Shown: positions 11,519-21,955 of the stretch, one piece after another
Numbering within the stretch: the stretch's first letter is position 1
Layout: every line of letters starts with the position of its first letter
DNA from: Cavia porcellus
Taxonomy: Eukaryota; Chordata; Mammalia; Rodentia; Caviidae
Length of the DNA stretch: 64,000 nucleotides
Reading direction: 5' to 3'
NCBI RefSeq assembly: GCF_034190915.1
Contig: NW_026947486.1
Location: forward strand, 101,103,123-101,167,122
Made by a program: the position numbers and the translations under genes
The notes under the pieces: model-generated
Database searches by the model: none
Told to the model about the DNA's origin: nothing
Seen by the model: only the letters and a program-made list of their open reading frames with translations

Positions 11519-12530
11519 CGTTAAAAATTTAAAAAGTGAACGTTGTAAAGTACAGGAAATACTGGTCATAGCCCTTCTGTGGTTTCCATTTCATTGGCCT
11601 GCATGATTGATCAATACTTTGAATTATTTTAGTTTTGGTAAGGAAATTTCTCTCTATTTTAATTTTAGGTGTTTTGTAAGTTATGAATGATGATGTTTCC
11701 CAACAGTTTTCCTCACCCTGAAGAGCTTCATCTTCATGTTTTACTTTTGAGTTGTTTATATGCAAACAATGCAAATATTTTCTTAACATTTGGCCATGTT
11801 TACATGGTGGGAATGCTCCCCATTTTGTCTCACATATAATTTTTTTTTTTTATCTACAGATACCAAACCAAGGAACTCACACATGCTAGGAAAGTGCTCA
11901 GCTCTTCATTAAAATTTTATTATAAAGAGAATAAAACCAAACAGGATGAAGCATGTCAAACAAGACATCAGTTCTTATAGCTGGGGCAATATCCTCCTGG
12001 TTTGCTTATTTTTTATTTGATCATTGCATTTTCACAAATGAAATTCATCAGTAGTTGTCTATGTCTACATTGTTTTCACTACCTTTGGGTGCCACTTTGT
12101 ACAGAAGTTATGGCAACAATTTGGAGTTTTTTGTGCTTGTGTTTCTGCACAGTTTAACATCTCAGTTGTGTATTCCGTGAAGACTGTAAAGGCATTGGTT
12201 TTCAGGCCTCCTTAGGATAGTGCTGTGTGAGGCAGGGGGATGGGTGGGCTGGGCAGGGTTTCTATGCTTCCAAAGCTACTAGGCAGTTAGGTGACACTTT
12301 TTCTTTTTTCTCTGTTTCTTTTCTTTCTCTCCTGGGGATAGTGCTGGAAGACTTCACACACGGTGGAGGAGACTCCCCCACGATGTTACACCCCAGGCTT
12401 GCTCTTTGTTTTTAGCAACACTATGTGTAGATTCCCATTCATCATCACCAATTCTGTCCTCTTGTCCTTATAAAATAGAAAAGACATCCCTCCTCCTGGG
12501 GCCAAGCCCCTTATATTGTGGATTATTTCT
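11519..12530. other. Non-coding sequence, no recognised feature
   Basis: No convincing frame or repeat is seen apart from short A/T runs. The minus-strand 86-codon frame at 11529-11789 has no recognisable domain. Confidence 0.4.
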
Positions 12531-12531
12531 T

Positions 12532-12534
12532 CTG

Positions 12535-12594
<60 letters not shown>

Positions 12595-12780
12595 TTTATT
12601 TCTTTCTTTCTTTCTGTCTGTCTTTCTCTCTTTTGCCTTTTTGAGATACGGTATCTCTGTGCAGTTCCGACTGGCCTTGAGCTCACTTTGTAGCCTAGGC
12701 TGATCTTGAACTCGCAAAGATCCTCCTGCCTCAGCCTCTAGAGTGCTGGGATGACGGGCATGAGTCACCACACCAGGCTC
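12532..12780 (-). mobile_element. B1 SINE, reverse, with expanded (TTTC)n tail
   Basis: Antisense B1 runs from about 12640 to 12780 (CTTTGTAGCC, then CCTCCTGCCTCAGCCTC). The TTTC microsatellite at about 12532-12635 sits where the A-rich tail should be, so it probably grew from the tail. The long Phe/Ser and Lys/Glu frames across it are repeat artefacts. Confidence 0.85.
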
Positions 12781-13689
12781 TTCTGCTTTCTTTAAAGCCT
12801 CCCCTAGCTACTGAGTGTCTCCTCTCTTGCTGTCTTCTTAATCTCGCCTGCTTTCAAGGGCCTGCATCCTGCAGTGCATGTTCATGTCTTCAGTGACAAG
12901 TTCGATCTCTCGGGATTGCTTTTCCTTTTAGCTTCCCCTTTCCCTTAATTGGCAGGCGGTGCAACCTGAGTTTTGCACTTCCTCGGCCTTCTCATTCTCT
13001 CATGTGTCATGCTCTTCAAGTCTCAGTTTCTCATCCAGGTACCACCCGTGAACAAGAGTGCCCCTCACTAGGATGCAGAAAACACTCTTTTGGGAAGGTC
13101 ACAGCTCAGTTTCAAGCAGCACCTTCTTTTATCCAATAGCTTTTGCTGGGAGGAAGGCAAAGAAGTCAGGCTGAATGGAAATGAGATCCAAGGAAGCTGT
13201 TAAATATTTATTGTTTTTAGGACGGGACAGTCTGGAATATGCTGGTATATTGATTCCTTAGAAAGGAAAACTGTGAGTGTAGGAAGAAAAAGGAACAGGG
13301 GAAGAAGGACAACCTTGTGGTGGGGGGACTGGAACACATGCAGAGGGGCGCCTCTGCTAAGTACTTGTGTGTTTCTGCATTGTCACAGCAGAGAGAGGAG
13401 AGACAGCCAGCTCTGAGGTGTTTTGAGGTTGATACAGGAGCTCCTGTCCTAAGGCCCTCACTTTTCCAAAATTATAGAATGCAAGGCCTTCTTTGTCCAT
13501 GTTTGTTAATTTTTCATCAGTGAACTTAGAATGCTTCTGTCATTAAAAACAAAAATTGTGATGCTATAGTTCTAAAGCATATGCCGTGATGCTTTGTTGG
13601 AATTCACAGTAATTAAGGAACTAGAGGCTGATTTTGGGGGTAGCACTGAAGGTTCACGTGAGATTTCTGTCCCTTGTGGTGAGTAGATA

Positions 13690-13910
13690 GCTGAACTGGT
13701 GGTTTTTTTCCACAGTAACCCCCTAAAGGAAGAGATCTCCTAGATGCCTGGCCCTTCCTGGTTGGAGGTTTTTCTAGTCGTGGAAACCAAAATGATTGAA
13801 GTTGAAGAATTAATAGTATTTTAAAGATTAAGAATGAGAAGAGGGAAGTGGAGAGCTTGGTTCACACCTTAGAAGAGGTATTACCATGCCAGACGGCTGC
13901 GGCGAGTGTG
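13690..13910 (+). pseudogene. Exon-like block, duplicate copy 1 (broken)
   Basis: This is the counterpart of 44015-44206. It has a pyrimidine-rich acceptor-like stretch ending in CCACAG near 13716 and the same CCTGGCCC start region. The frame is disrupted relative to copy 2, and the donor-like GTGAGT of copy 2 reads GCGAGT here. If the block was ever an exon, this copy has lost it. Confidence 0.3.
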
Positions 13911-14722
13911 GGGAGGCCGGGAGATGTGATGGATCCACAGCTGGGATGCTGGGAGAAGCAGAGGGGCACAGCCAGACACAAGCCTGCGGGTGCTTTCCTC
14001 AGTGAGAGTGAATCTGGGGAAAGGCCCGTGAGCTTGGTTCTTAGGGCTGGAAGGCATGTAGGGAGGATGGAAATAGGCTATGAACTGCATTACTGAAGAA
14101 GGAAACCTCAAGATGAATTTACACCTCTGTGAGTCAAGTTTTCATCAGACACCTCTGAGCCTGGCATCACTATACCATCCCGGACATGTCCAGTCTCTGT
14201 GATATTGGAAGACTAGCAACTGCCCATTGTCAACACCGGGAGGATAGAAGTCTTTGAGCAGATAGTTCACTTCCTAGTAGTTTATCCCACAGAGAGGAAT
14301 TAGAAAAGATTTCAGTGTGCTAGGATGCAAGGTGAACAATGCACACCCACGGAACTGAGTGAATAAGGGAAGGCAGTGCTTTCAGCTTGATGCTATAGTT
14401 TCCTTCAAAAGCACGGCTTAGCAGTTTGTTGACTGACATTTAATTATTTGCTGTTATAGTGATAATATGCATCATATGAAATTTCCTTTAAAATGCCAGA
14501 CAGATACTTATTTAAGCACGGTGAGAACACCTATAACAGGGTTAAGTATCAGAGCGTAGGCAGTGTGTGGATGGAGGCAGAGCACGAATGAATAGACTGT
14601 GTAATTGTGGTCTGGTTTTCTCAATTCTTTTCCCATTTTGCATAGTGCACGTGTGTCATTTGCGTAACTGAAAACACAAAATATAAGATAAAGTAACTAC
14701 AACTGCAGCTAAAATACTTGAA

Positions 14723-14820
14723 GGCCTCATTATTGTTTGTTTTTGTAATGCAGCCCCACTGAGAATGAGCCCATGTGGTTGGTGCGCACCCTCGCACGCA
14801 CTGCCTGTGGCCTCATTATT
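14723..14820 (-). mobile_element. 74-bp retroposed short-RNA-like insert with 12-bp target duplication
   Basis: GGCCTCATTATT at 14723-14734 is repeated exactly at 14809-14820. The 74 bases between (14735-14808) are absent from the duplicate copy, where the single site GGCCTCATTATT is at 45033-45044. Read on the minus strand the insert ends in CATTACAAAAACAAAC. That is an A-rich tail preceded by ACA, as expected for reverse-transcribed RNA. A GTGCG...CGCAC inverted pair lies inside. The ACA near the 3' end would fit a fragment of an H/ACA small RNA, but I cannot name the source. Confidence 0.65.
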
Positions 14821-15269
14821 TTTGATAAAGAGGAGTTTAAAGTCGTGTACATGAGTCCCCTGCCCCAGTTAGCTTGTCAAGTTTACATGGAGTCTTAGAT
14901 TTTCCTGGCTGTTCCTTTATCTTGTATTTGCCCTTATCCCGTCCTTTTCCCAAGTCCTTTCCCCTTCTACAGCCTCCTGATCCATTTATCACATGAAATC
15001 CTTCTCCCCTTCCAGAGCCCAGGTCAAAATCACTTCCTCCAGCTGAACTTGGTAAACTTCTTAAAACCAAGCTTTTGATCTTCATCTTGGTTTTTATATG
15101 TATGTGTTTTGACTTGTTTCAATTTATGCTATTTTTACCATTTCCCCTTTTTGATTCTTAATCACTGGTGTAACAAAATGTGATAATTTTATGTTTGAAT
15201 CTATTCTTATCTCTGTGTTAAATCTGGTGGCCATGCAAAGAAGGGTATAGACACATTTGTAAAAATGGG

Positions 15270-15440
15270 GGAGCCTGGCATGATGGGGCACTCATGTAAT
15301 TCCAGCACTCAGGAGGCTGGGGCAGGAGGATCCTCGTGAGTTCGAAGCTGAGCTCAGCCTGGGCTACAAAGTGAGTTCAAGCTCAGTAAGAACTCCATAG
15401 CGAGACCCTGTCTCAAAAAGGCAAAACTAGATAAATAAAA
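15270..15440 (+). mobile_element. B1 SINE, plus strand
   Basis: A typical B1 body (GCACTCATGTAATTCCAGCA, GAGGCTGGGGCAGGAGGATC, GAGACCCTGTCTCAAAAAGG) with an A-rich end. A diverged counterpart at 45500-45620 shows that it predates the segmental duplication. Confidence 0.85.
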
Positions 15441-15459
15441 CATCAACAGAAGTAAATCT

Positions 15460-16760
15460 GGGAGGGGTGCCTCGGGAGCCCGCGCTGTGGACAGTGGGCC
15501 CTCAGGAGTGGTCGCCCTGGACTGCAGCCTGGCATCAGGATGAGGACTTCTTCTCTCAGGCACCACAGCAGGGTAATAGGGTGCCTTGGAGCTAGGGAGG
15601 CTGAGCCAGCCCGCCCGTGTTGCTGCTGCCCCCTTCTGGCAGCGGGAGTCACTGTGCAAGTGGCAGGCCACCTTGATGTGGCTTTGCTGAAGCAGAGCTT
15701 GCCCTTCTCAGCTGGCAGCTGCTGAGTCACCTGAGCTTCACGCTGGACAGGGTGGCAAGGCTCGCTCCAGTGGTCCCTGCACGCGGGCCCTTGCAGGTGT
15801 CCGCAGCTCAGTCTTTCACAAAGTGTTCACCCGAGCCGTGGTCACCACGTTGTCCAAGATTGAGCTGAGCTTTCTGTATTCAGATGAAGGCCAATTTTGT
15901 CCACTGTTTGTGCTGCTAAGAAATGTGCTGTCCCAGCCTCAGAAGCACACTGTGTGGATTTTGCACCAAACATCTTGGAGCAGATAATGCCTTGATGTTG
16001 CTTACTCAAGCTGCATTATCTGATGAATCACAGCTGGTGAATCAGTGTCTGTCTCCACAGCATGGACAAGAGCACCTTGGGTGAAGTCTGAGCAGAAAGG
16101 CTCACTGATAATCATGTCGACAGTCTCTGTGCACTTCTAGAAAGAGACACACTTAGCATTCCAGAAAGTCAACTTTTTGGGAAAAAACGAGGCAGAAACA
16201 GAATGTCAGAGACAGCAATTGCTGTGAGTTTTGGAAACCAACAGAAAGTTCTGTGGAAAGCACTTTCTATAGTCCGATTCACACTGATGGCAAGTGAGGA
16301 GTGTGCAGCAGGTGCTGTCAGTTTGGCATTTGTCAGAAGGTGAAGCAGTGAACCTTTGTCTCCACCTCACTGTCAGCCCTAAACCCAGCGGAGCTCATGG
16401 ATCCTGAAGCGCCACCTGCCGGAAGGAAGGAGGAGTGCGGCCTCCACAGCTTCCACCAGGCCAAGAGCCACTGGGGGTACAGAGGCACCAGAGATGGGAT
16501 CCTGCAAGTATAAATAATCAAACACAGCAGGAGAGTAGTGCCTGAATAGGCCAGTTACCATGGAAGCAGTTAGAAGTTGTCAAAGAACCGTCCCTTTATC
16601 TGGGGGTTCTCACAGCTTCACAGTTACTAGAAGAACAGCCAGAGTGGACTTTGCTTTATGTGGATGTCTCCATGGTCTCCGGCATTATAAAGTAAATTTA
16701 GAGCTCATCAAGTGTGAGAAAAGGAGACCCAGGAGATGACTGTGGTTGATGATCATTTAA
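15460..16760 (+). pseudogene. Processed pseudogene resembling BTBD1/BTBD2-type BTB protein
   Basis: Fragments in shifting plus-strand frames match the BTB-BACK-PHR protein family that includes BTBD1 and BTBD2. Near 15853-15888 is KIELSFLYSDE (end of the BTB domain). Near 16060-16200 are MDKSTLG, DSLCALLERDTLSIPESQLF and then ECQRQQL (BACK region). Near 16420-16510 is a Cys-containing stretch ending HWGYRGTRDGI (PHR domain). These follow the family order without introns, so it is a retrocopy. Stops and frameshifts are frequent. The family acts as cullin-3 adaptors or with topoisomerase I, which is not relevant to this dead copy. The part before about 15800 is not assignable to the protein. Copy 2 keeps only the first ~280 bases of the unit. 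Confidence 0.75.
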
Positions 16761-17439
16761 ACAAACACCACTTGAACATTGTGATTATCACACCGCAAGA
16801 AACGGAGCATAGTTACTAACGCTGCTAACAGTTATAGAGAAATTAGAAAGTGATCCTCCAGAGTCACTCCTGCCCAAAAGTATGCTTTCTGTCACACAGT
16901 TCTATTTGAGAGATAAATATGTTTAATATTTGGGATCTCATAATGTGAGTGACATATCTGTATTTGGAGGAGGAAGGAAGTAGTATATACGATAGAGTGA
17001 CATTTATATACAGCAATTAATATTTAAAAACAAGTTTTTCATCTAAATTACAATTTCATTAAGTATTTTCAAGATGGTAATGAGATGTGTTAATGACTGA
17101 GGTCTCTTGAAATTGAAGAAAAGGGAAATTTTTCAGTCTAGGTGCCACGTCCTTATGGGTATAACTCTCAGTTTAGGGGAATGCCTATGGAATCTTTGGC
17201 TCTGGTAAACTAAAGATTACCTGGCAGACACTCAGTAGTTGTCATATAGAAAAGTACTTCTGGCCTTAAAGGCATAGTATGCAAGAGACAAATTAGTGAG
17301 GGACTTTGTGCTTGAGGTATTTTCCATGCGTTCTGTGCTGTGCCAGCTGTAACCAAATGTAACCATAGAAGGTAGGTACAAAAATAAACTCTACTGACAC
17401 AGGGAGATCACCTGGAGACTTAAAGAAATCAACATATGT

Positions 17440-18900
17440 AACCAGCTCAAGTCTGGGAGGCAGCAGCTGGCTCTGACCCTCTGCACAATCCAGCCACAGT
17501 CAGGGACGTTTCCCGCCCCAGGTGGTCAGCACTGGCTGGGAAAAACAGCAACTAGCCCTGCACCAGCACATCCAGTGGCCACTGACTCCTTTAGTTTCTT
17601 ATGCTAGGGTGACAACACGACATTCTCCCACGTGACTCTGAGCCATTTCACCCATGAGCACGGTCTCCAGTCGTACCCATTTACCTACAAGAGCCTTGAG
17701 GTTATGTTTCTTCATATCTAAGTAGCTTTCCATTGTGTAAATACGCCACGTTTTTCTTATACATTCTGCAGTTGATGGGCAAGATGCCCCTACTTTTCTC
17801 TAGTTCCTTGTCACATAGATCATTGTTTTCTATCCTTTGACTTGAGTCCATGAATTTCCTTTTGAGTTACATGTGTTTCCTGAATAAAGCATATTGAAGG
17901 ATCCTGTCTCCCGATCCGTTCTGCGTGTGCTTGTTTGTATTGCTGAATTGAGGCCATCTGCATTAGTGGTCATGGTCAGCGTGCCCTTGCTCGTCTCTGC
18001 CATGCTATTTTCCTGCCACGGCTGCCTGCTTTCCCCCAGCATTCAGTTATCTGGTCCACTCAGTGGTCCCCTCTGCCACTGTTTGTGGAAGTGGGGTCTT
18101 TTTAATTTCTCTCTAGAATGTCCTTCTTTATTTTTTGTTGGATTTTTTTTTTTGCTGGTTATGAATTCCTTCAGTTTTTCTTTGCCATGGAATTACTTTG
18201 TTTGTCCATTAATTTTGAAAGATAGTTTTGTAGGGTACATCAATCTACATGGGATGATGTTTTCTTTCAGGACTTGAAATACTTCACTCTGAGCTCTTTT
18301 TGATATGAAAGTTTGTGTTGAGAAGTCTGTTGTGATTCTGATGGGTTTTCCTTTATAGGTGATCAGTTTCTTTTTTCTAAGAGCTTTTAATATTCTGTTC
18401 TTTTGCTGAATTTCTAGGATCTTGATTATTACATGCCTAGGTGTAGATTGATCTTGGTTATGGCTAGCTAGAGTTTGATGTACCTCAATTATCTGTATGT
18501 TATGTCTTTTTCCCATGCTTGGGGAACTTTCTGTAATCATTTCCATAGATAGAATTTTATTTTCCTTTGTGTTGACCCCCGCCTTATCGCTAATACTCAT
18601 TATTCTTAAATTATTTTTATTTGCGTCATCTGACAGCTGTTTAGTCATTATCTCCTGGTTCCTTATATTTTTGTTTCTTCTTATTTTTAACAGATCTTTA
18701 ATTCATGATTCCAAGCTGCACGTCTTTCTTCAAGGTCTGAAAGTCTATCTTCAGCTTCTTTCAGGCAGATTTGCCAGCTTTCAGTGGAGTTTTGAATTTC
18801 TTGGATATTTCTTTGAATCTGTTACATGCATTCTAAATCTCTCTTGTGTTGTTCATTCACGATTTCCCTCATTTTCCTATGCTCCTTTATTATGGGATGG
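17440..18900 (-). mobile_element. LINE-1 copy D: internally deleted, reverse orientation
   Basis: On the minus strand, ORF1 (about 18895 to 18190) leads into the ORF1/ORF2 junction and the first part of the ORF2 endonuclease (about 18000-17800, with NADGLNSAI). It then jumps to the ORF2 C-terminal end (about 17790-17620, antisense of the GATGGGCA region). Most of ORF2 is deleted. The 17440-17600 part is unassigned. The element is absent from the duplicate at 46150-46200. At about 18900 it meets plus-oriented L1 3' UTR sequence. Confidence 0.75.
18190..18895 (-). pseudogene. L1 ORF1 fragment in copy D
   Basis: A minus-strand frame (18648-18193) matches L1 ORF1 across the RRM and the start of the C-terminal domain: RHVIIKI, then ITYKGKPIRITTDFSTQT and YPTKLSFKINGQ. 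The coiled-coil part continues at 18650-18895 in broken frames. It is a non-functional remnant. Confidence 0.8.
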
Positions 18901-18904
18901 CCAG

Positions 18905-19304
18905 TTATTTTGAATATGAGAGATATTATGGTAGCTTCTTCTGATTTCCTTTTGTCTTGTTTGGAAGTCTTGTGTCATGTTCATTATTTTGTTTTGATTG
19001 ACTATTCTATTCTGTTTTGTTTGATTTTATATTGTCTCAGGGTGCAAGCAGCTACTTTGAAGGTAACAAGATGCATTATGGCAGCCACTGTTGTACTCCT
19101 ATTATCTTGTTTTGAAGTCCTGCATTGCTTTTATTGTTTTGTTTTGATTGCTTTTATTCTGTTCCGTTTTGTTTTATTTTATTGTGCCAGATGATATAGG
19201 AAGCTATTTCGAAGATAACAAGAGGCATTATGTGCCAGGGATTTAGCTCAGTGGCATAAGTGCCTGCCTGGGAAGCACAAGGTCATGAGTTCCATCCCCA
19301 GTAC

Positions 19305-19340
<36 letters not shown>

Positions 19341-19450
19341 TATGTTAGCCACCATTGATTTCCTTTTCTCTTGTACTGAAGTCTTATATCATGTTCAGTG
19401 TTGTATTTTGAATGACTTTATTTTATTTCTTTCTGTTTTATAATACTCAA
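18905..19450 (+). repeat. L1 3' UTR tandem ~150-bp array, plus orientation
   Basis: Three to four units are visible. ATTATG followed by GTAGC/GCAGCC/TTAGCC occurs at 18925, 19075 and 19228, spacings of 150 and 153 bp. Each is followed by a GTTTTGAAGTC-like motif and a CTGTTTTGTTT...ATT segment. It ends in an A-rich region near 19450. An ID SINE interrupts it at 19234-19334. This is the clearest view of the unit in the window. Confidence 0.8.
19224..19344 (+). mobile_element. ID SINE with poly-A and 10-bp target duplication
   Basis: The ID body starts at 19234 with GATTTAGCTCAGTGGCATAA, followed by a poly-A run. AGGCATTATG occurs at 19224-19233 and 19335-19344. This copy has CAGTACC plus poly-A and lacks the GATAAAAAGGAAAAAGAC tail of the younger IDs, so it is a different ID subtype. 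Confidence 0.9.
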
Positions 19451-19592
19451 AAAAGAAATATATATTATTGTTTATTTAATAAAATAAAATACATAAAACT
19501 AAAAATCATTGTGTATGATTGTTCAACACAAGGAGGGGCAACCCCAATATAAGGTAGAGACTTTTGAATGTTGTTTTATAAACCTACTTTTT

Positions 19593-20311
19593 TTAGTGTC
19601 TTTTTTATTTTTTTTTATTTAAGGATAAAAAAATGAAAAAGGGTACAAGTTATACAGAATTTCAGAAAAAATAAACAGTAGGAAATCACTAGTTAATAGA
19701 TTATATATTGTTATCTTAGAAATAGTTGTTCAAGTGACAAAATTAAAGCATATAAAATGGAATTCAAACAGTGAGACTGGAAACAGTTTTGTTCAATGAT
19801 CCAATAAAACTCAGTAATATGGTTATCTGTCTTATACACTTAAATATATATGCAGTTATAACCTTTAGAGCACTTTTCCTTTCTTTTGTACAATGACAAT
19901 TACACATTTTGGGTTTTATTACTCCTACACTTGTTGAAGAGAGTAAAACCAAATGTGACATAACAGAACAGAGTCAGTCAAAGTAAAAAGATGGACATAA
20001 TAGATAATGTAAAAACAAAATACACGGTGATCAACAATGGTTACCATACTTCCTCTTGCTATCTTAAAAAGAATTGCCTATATCATCAGTTATAATAAAA
20101 TTGAACAAAACAGCAAAGAATAAAACCAAAACATTGGAGACATTTCAGCACTTTAAAAGAAGATAATAGTTAACCAGAATGGGAGTCATAATGAATCTTA
20201 TTGTCTTCACAGTTTTGCCTATACTTTCGAACTTGGTACTATCAAGCAAAGCGGAACAGAGGAAAATCAGTCAAAGCAAGATGGTGAGGACTATACAGGG
20301 TTACAAACCCA
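19593..20311 (-). mobile_element. 5'-truncated L1: 3' UTR only, reverse orientation
   Basis: T-rich text at about 19593-19620 is the reversed poly-A. The terminal block (CTAGTTAATAGATTATAT and TATACACTTAAATATATATG on plus) and about two array units follow. The duplicate at 46262-46290 lacks the whole insert and reads straight from TTTATAAAGC into ATTTCAAC. Imperfect flanking repeats (TTATAAACCTAC near 19580 and TTACAAACCCAT near 20300) look like an aged target duplication. Confidence 0.85.
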
Positions 20312-20559
20312 TTTTTAAACTTGCTTTTGAGACACCAGTTTCTCATTAGAATCAATGTAGCATATCAATAGAGGATGTCAGTGAAGAGTACAAAAGTACA
20401 TGGGGACTATTGTTTTTGCTCAGTTATCCTAAATTGCTCTAAAAATCACACTAGAAAATACAGGGAGCTTAGGCATTATTTTACTGACTTGTGTGCAGAG
20501 CACATGTCCTTGGTCATATTCTCCATTTCCTACAGTTTTTGAACCTATTTCTTCAGCTG

Positions 20560-20641
20560 GGTGAGATTGTGCATATCTGTAATCCTAGCACTCAGTAGGC
20601 TGAAGCAGGAGGATGGCCGTGAGTTTGAAGCTAGCCTGTGC
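20560..20641 (+). mobile_element. Truncated B1 SINE
   Basis: The 5' half of a B1 (CTGTAATCCTAGCACTCAGT, GAAGCAGGAGGATGG) stops at CTAGCCTGTGCTA. The counterpart at 46520-46610 stops at the same place, so the truncation predates the duplication. Confidence 0.75.
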
Positions 20642-21165
20642 TATTGACTTACTTTTCATTCATTGTTGAGAAAAAATTCCTGATGCCTGAACTTAAGGGA
20701 GAAAAGGTTTATTTATCTCACAGTTTGTGCAGGCTTCAGTCCATAGTCAGCTGGCTCCAAGGCAGGGTGGCAAGGCACAGGGGCAACAGTTCTTGGCTGC
20801 ATGGCAGCAGCCACAGCTAGAGTAACAACAAAAAAAGTTAAAGAGGAGGAGCAAGCCTCTTTCCCTCCTTTATATCTTATGCAGGCTACCTAGGGTGGGT
20901 GGAGCACTCACACTGCCACTCCCCGCACTGGACAGCGAACCAATCACAAACTCTAATTTATCTACCTCCGAAAAGGCCCAGCCCCATGAACATATGAGGC
21001 ACTGGGGAGAAATCCAGACACAAATGAAAACAGCTACAGTGAATTGAAAGGCCTTTCTGAACTGCCGAGCAAAATCCTGCCCCCCAAAAAACAAAAACAA
21101 GAGAAAAATAAAGAAGTCCCCCCAAAATTTTTGAACATCATCTATTTCAGCATATCACTGGAATT
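20642..21165 (-). mobile_element. MaLR-type LTR, reverse orientation (probable)
   Basis: The wording AAGGTTTATTTATCTCACAG, followed by CTTCAGTCCATAGTCAGCTG and CAATCACAAACTC, resembles antisense ERVL-MaLR LTRs common in mammals. No internal coding part is seen. Assignment is by general resemblance only. Confidence 0.45.
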
Positions 21166-21955
21166 TAAAATCTTGTTCTGCTTGAAGTAACTGTTTCTCT
21201 ACCTGCAGGTGGAGCTTTTCCTTTTTGACTGTCTTGGTGATGGACTGTGAGATGCCAGCAGGACAGTTTGATGTGGCTGTGTGACCTCTGTGACCTGTGG
21301 CACTGACTGTGTTAATTATATAAACGACTTCCTCCTCTCCTCATGTCATTTGCAATGGTACAATTTTCAGTTTTTAAATTTCAAATTAGAGTTTGCCTAT
21401 TTTTACAAAATTTTCCAATTAGATTGGAGACATTTAGCAACACCATTGTTGGGCTTCCAGATGCAGCAGGCTTACTTGGTGTGAGGACTGCAAGACATGG
21501 CACAACTTCTCCAAGACACTTGGCTCCCGTCAGTGGCCCTGTAGTGTTTGAGGCAGACCCATTACATCTGCCAGTAACATGTGCAGCAGGGGACAGATGC
21601 AAAATATCTGAAAGTTCATGTTCTTGCTTGTTGCACTTTCATGTTTTGAGTGCACTTGTTAATAATTATGAAGGTGTTTGTTCATGTAATATTGAATTCC
21701 TAAATCACTAAAAATATATCCAGCATATTGGGATACAGTTGTTTAACACTTCAAAAAGTTTGATATATGTGCACAGCCTGTATTCTTCTCTCTCTCTCTG
21801 TCTCTCTCTTTGTTTTTCTCTCTCCTGTTGAATTCCATGAATTATGATTGAATAGAATGTTTTACTGTGTCGCAAGGAACAGTTGTCTCATTTTTGCTGC
21901 CACTTGAGTTTAACTCAGGTCAAGAGATATTTCCAGATGGTCAAGGGCCCAGACA
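21165..21955. other. Non-coding sequence with a TC-rich run
   Basis: No gene is supported. A (TCTC)n-like stretch lies near 21785-21830. The plus frames at 21281-21711 show no recognisable domain. Confidence 0.4.

Larger units (their letters stand above)
12890..20641. repeat. Segmental duplication, copy 1 (partner 43170-46610)
   Basis: Colinear direct similarity to 43170-46610 is easy to follow by eye. Examples are 13041 with 43326 (CCGTGAACA), 13370 with 43675 (GCATTGTCACAGCAG), 13845 with 44157, 14106 with 44407 and 20320 with 46290. Copy 1 is longer because it contains an L1 block (about 17440-19490), an L1 3' UTR (about 19593-20309), a 74-bp insert (14735-14808) and a pseudogene body missing from copy 2. 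Frequent mismatches show that the duplication is old. Both copies share a B1 (15270 and 45500) and end at the same truncated B1. Confidence 0.85.

Noticed and set aside
12406..12771. Several open frames across the (TTTC)n region on both strands
   Set aside because: They translate a tetranucleotide repeat plus a B1 SINE. They are low-complexity artefacts.
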